64,000 bases of DNA, taken from positions 1,365,449 to 1,429,448 of the forward strand of contig KL647303.1 of NCBI GenBank assembly GCA_000727475.1. Direction: 5' to 3'. The notes under the pieces are model-generated. The model worked only from the letters and a program-made list of their open reading frames with translations. It was not told the DNA's origin and did no database searches. The DNA is from Sarcocystis neurona (Eukaryota > Apicomplexa > Conoidasida > Eucoccidiorida > Sarcocystidae). The position numbers and the translations under genes were made by a program. Shown in pieces: positions 60,797 through 64,000 of this stretch; within the stretch, counting starts at the first letter, position 1; every line of letters starts with the position of its first letter.

Positions 60797-63700
60797 TTGC
60801 TGTCGCTGTTGGTGTTGTTGCTGTTGCTGCTGCTGTCGTTAGTGCTGCTGCCGCTGCTGCTGCCGTTAGTGCTGCTGCCGCTGCTGCTGCTTTTGTTGCT
60901 GCTGCTGTTGCTGTTGTTGCTGCTCTTGCTACTGGTAGCGCCACCCCCCTGGGCTACCTCTGCAGCAGCAGCAGACGCGGCAGCAGCTACAGGCGTTGCG
61001 GTTGCAGCAAGGTGAAGAGGACGAGCCAGCGACGCCGCAGGAGTCGTAGAGGCTGCTGCAGCAGCAGTCTGCGTAGCAGCAGAAGCAGCGCGCGGGGGAG
61101 AGAGATGCATGAACCAGCTTCTGAAAATTTGGTGGTAGAGCTGCAGATCCGCAGGAGAAGAGCAGAAGACTCGGGCGACGTGGTATGTGAAAGGGGAAAT
61201 AACGCCGTGGAAGGCGGTGGGTACGAGTTCTTCTGCAGCCCAGGCTGGGACGTGCTGCTTCAACAGGAGCAGGACTGAGTAGCACTGGAGCCGAGCAGCA
61301 GCAACACACGGCAACCAGCGCGTGCCCCGCTGCTCAGGCGACGCACATACCTGCGGGGCAGCAAGAAAGTACGACCGCAGGCACTGCAGACAACTGCTTC
61401 TGCTGCAGCACCACCCACATGAAAAAGGAGGAATTACCGCAGCGGGAGCAGCAGATGCGTCAGCAGCGGCGGCAGCCGAAGGAGCTGCAGGCGGACAGGC
61501 TGCAGCGCCGGCAGGTCGACGCGCTGCAGCCGCCACAGGAGGAGGAGGAGGTGACACGCAGGACTCAGACGCTGCCGCGGCAGCAGCAGCAGCGCCACCA
61601 GCAGCAGACTGCATGGCAGGACACGCGGCCCCTTCTGGGCAAGCCGGGTGACTAACAGGTTCCTCGGCGGCAACAGCAGCAGCGGAAGTTAAAGTGCGCT
61701 TGAGTTGGTCGGAGTGAGGAGCAGAGGAAGAGCCTGTGTTGCACGCAGACATTGCGAGGGCTGCTGTCGCAGCAGGAGAGAAGCCTGAGGCGACACAGGC
61801 ACCAACAGCGGGTGCGGCAGCTCCCGTAGACGCTGTACGCGCACCAGGGCACAAATGAGCGGCAGAAGCAGAGGTGGCAGCAGCACAGGGCGGGGAGGGA
61901 GATGCGTCAGCCGCGGGAACTGCGAAGGCGGCCGGAAGAACGGAGCACCGAGCAGCAGCGGCATTCGACGACGGAGAAGAGCTCGAAAGCAGGGGAACAG
62001 CTGCAGGCTCAGCACCGGGAAGAGAAGTGGCGGCAGGAGGAAACGGATCAGCAGCTGAAGGAGCAGCAGACGAGGCACCAGCAGCAGGACCGAGAGAAGC
62101 AGCAGCATGTCTGGAGGACGCAGTAGTAGGAGAATGACTGACTCCAGTGAGAAATGAGTTCCCCGCAGAGGCCGAGTCAGCAGCAGCGCAAGTCAGCACA
62201 GCAGGACCGTCAGCGGAAGCAGCCGACGCAGTCGCAGCACGTGGAGATTCAGCAGGAGCTTCAAAGAAAGTGCCTTCAGCAGCAGCAGCAGCAGTAGCTT
62301 CCTCAGCAGCAGCAGCGGCTCGGGATGAAGACGCTAGGGCAGGCGCAGCAGCAGCACGAGCAGTTGCACCACATTCACCAGCCTCCTTATTTAAACACGC
62401 CGCGCTTGCCACAGCAGCAGGAACAACAGCAGCAGGTGAAGCAGCCGCGTCTCGCTCCCACCAATAAACAGCTGGGGGTGTGGCTGCTGCACATGCTGCG
62501 GCGGCTGCGGGTTTCGCAGGCAAAGCAGCTGAAATATTTCCACCAGAAGTATTAGCAGCAGTGGAAGAAGCAGCAGTGGAAGCAGCAGCAGTGGAAGCAG
62601 CAGCAGTGGAAGCAGCAGCAGCTGCAGTACACACAGAAGATTTTGATGTTTTTAAGTTCAACAGGGAGCTGAACTGACGCAGGAAGGGAAACGAGGGAAC
62701 GCAGGAGACAGAAGCAGTTTCTCCCGAGCAGTGACGATTGGATGCTGCATCTTCGCTGCTGCTGCAAGACGAAGCCCCGCCAGCAGCAGGAGGAGAACGA
62801 ACAGTAGCAGCACCTGCAACCGGCGACGCAGCAGGCGGTACAGACGCGTCGCCCGGCAGCGGCAGCACTTCTTTGCCTGCTGCGCAGTGATCCGCAGCGC
62901 AAGCAGTTGTGGCGGGGTCCGGAGAAGTAGCAGCAGCAGCAGCCCGCGAAGCTGCGACAGAAGGACCCACAGCAAAGGGCACAGCTGCAGGACAAGAAGG
63001 CGCAACAGCAGCAGCCCCCAGAGCAGCAACCTCACGCCCTGCAGCCGCAGCATCTGAGTGTCGAGAATAAAACCCACTACACGCAGCAGCACAAGTGGAC
63101 CCACTAGCTCCTTGATCACCGGAAGCGCAGGTGACAGCAGGGGCAGCAGCAGGGGCAGAACGGCAGGCGTCTGCGACCGAGAATCGGCGTGAACGCGCTT
63201 CAAATGAATGCGAGGGTCCGCTCTCAACACCGGAAGATGGCGGCAATACAGTCAAAAATTTTATAGACGTGAGGAAGGCAGCAGCAACAGGCGCCTGCGC
63301 AGCGGCTGCGGGAGCACGAGAAGCATCTGCAGATGCATCTGTAACAAGAGGAGCAGCCTTTGTAGACGCTTCAGCGGCGACGCGTAGACACGCACCAACA
63401 CACGAGCTGCTGCCCGATGCCGCGAAGGTAGTGTCAGCACCGGAGAATGCTGCACCACTTGCATCCGCCGGCGACGCTGCAAGAGCACGGCCAACACCAG
63501 ATGCACGACCATCAACAGCTGCAGCAGTACGCGACGAAGGAGCAGCAGAGCGGTCTGCCGGCGAGGCAGCTGCGGCAGCAGCCTTTTCAGCAGCAGCTAC
63601 CAGAGACTCGCGCTCGGCCCCTGCAGCAAAAAAAGTGGCTCTTTCCCCATCTGCACCCGCAGGCCCCGTCGACGCCTTAGGTCCACCATCGGCTCGTGTC

Positions 63701-64000
63701 GAAGGACGAGCCGCCGCAGCAGCAACTTCAAGAGCAGCAGTGCCAACGACAGCACCTGTCCGAGCGGCAGCAAAAGCAGCAGCAGCAACTGCTCCAGGCG
63801 CAGCACCAGCAGCGCACGCAGCAGTGTCTGTGCGCACCGCAGAGAGACGAGGAGCAGCTGCTGCCCTCACGCGAGCAAGAGCCACATCGGTGTCCACCAG
63901 CTGGCCTGGTTCTGCAACCGCTGTTGGCGTCGAGGGAATCGCAACAGCGGCACCAGCGCGCTGAAGGACAACAGGTGAAAAGTCGGCAGCAGCAGCAGTA
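59355..64000 (-). CDS. Ala/Ser-rich giant exon, 5' end beyond the window
   Basis: Minus-strand frame open from the right edge to a CCTCAG|GTGAGA donor at 59355, 4646 bases or about 1548 codons in this window. No true ATG marks a start near 63897, where the codon is GTG and the frame continues upstream, so the gene enters from outside. Most of it is Ala, Ser, Pro and Thr in short runs. One non-repetitive block near 61090-61330 stands out: WLPCVAAARLQCYSVLLLLK, then SPFTYHVARVF and SWFMHLSPP. It looks like a folded helical domain that I cannot name. Downstream come a Ser/Asn run of about 160 residues and a Glu-rich acidic region (EEEGRERMTKKTEEGNEEEE). The donor is phase 1, matching the acceptor at 58012, so this is probably the N-terminal part of the same protein as the histone-fold exons. 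It could instead be the 3' part of a separate gene ending at the stop at 59323. Confidence 0.7.
60450..60935 (-). repeat. CTG/TTG triplet array encoding a Ser/Asn run
   Basis: About 160 consecutive CTG, TTG or GTT triplets on the plus strand. On the coding strand they read mostly AGC and AAC, a Ser/Asn tract with rare Thr, Gly, Lys and Arg. It is the longest triplet array in the window. The plus-strand poly-Leu frame over it (59870-61015) is its mirror image. Confidence 0.92.
62556..62625 (-). repeat. 15-base coding repeat (Ala-Ala-Ala-Ser-Thr)
   Basis: GTGGAAGCAGCAGCA recurs several times on the plus strand and is read on the coding strand as repeated STAAA units within the giant exon. Confidence 0.88.

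Noticed and set aside
59870..61278. Long plus-strand frames rich in Leu, Ala and Val
   Set aside because: They are the antisense of the Ser/Asn-coding triplet array and neighbouring Ala-rich coding sequence. They show no ordinary protein composition.
1..64000. tRNA, rRNA or organelle gene fragments
   Set aside because: No convincing A-box/B-box pair, rRNA core sequence or organelle-like AT-rich coding block was seen by reading. A covariance-model scan would be needed to exclude small RNA genes.

Overview
This window looks like nuclear DNA from a coccidian apicomplexan, most likely Eimeria or a close relative. Three things suggest this: small exons of conserved eukaryotic genes spread over very long introns, dense CAG/CTG triplet tracts that read as long Ala, Ser/Asn or Gln runs in exons, and abundant GTAT, TA and CA microsatellites in introns and spacers. 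No rRNA, tRNA, CRISPR array, transposase or viral gene was recognised. The species cannot be named from the sequence alone.

Layout. Positions 2251-8849 (minus strand) hold a complete six-exon gene for proteasome subunit beta type 3, whose start codon is isolated at the end of its first exon. Positions 10.3-17.7 kb are unresolved: CAG/CTG blocks, two tandem duplications and several weak exon candidates on both strands. Positions 18895-36730 (plus strand) hold a twelve-exon gene for a 684-residue protein that joins an Hsp90-type TPR clamp to an Aha1 N-terminal domain. Its introns carry several minisatellites and a cluster of short hyphenated palindromes. Positions 36.7-42.9 kb have no convincing gene and include a degenerate TAC-triplet tract. 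Positions 42908-45394 (minus) hold an intron-less 828-codon gene with an F-box-like N-terminus. Positions 45.4-50.7 kb are again unresolved.

From 50.7 kb to the right edge the minus strand is nearly continuous open frame rich in amino-acid repeats. Phase-compatible splice sites at 59355/58012, 57864/57313, 57245/56927 and 53724/53234 can join all of it into one giant gene, incomplete at its 5' end. Two small exons in the middle encode what looks like a TAF13/SPT3-type histone fold. This joined model is an inference.

Two of the genes belong to protein homeostasis (proteasome core, Hsp90 co-chaperone), a third may be a ubiquitin-ligase adaptor, and the giant gene may relate to TFIID. They are separate housekeeping-type genes and not an operon. 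A recurring structural theme is that CTG triplet tracts on the sense strand sit directly upstream of many 3' splice sites, whereas exonic triplet runs are mostly CAG on the sense strand.
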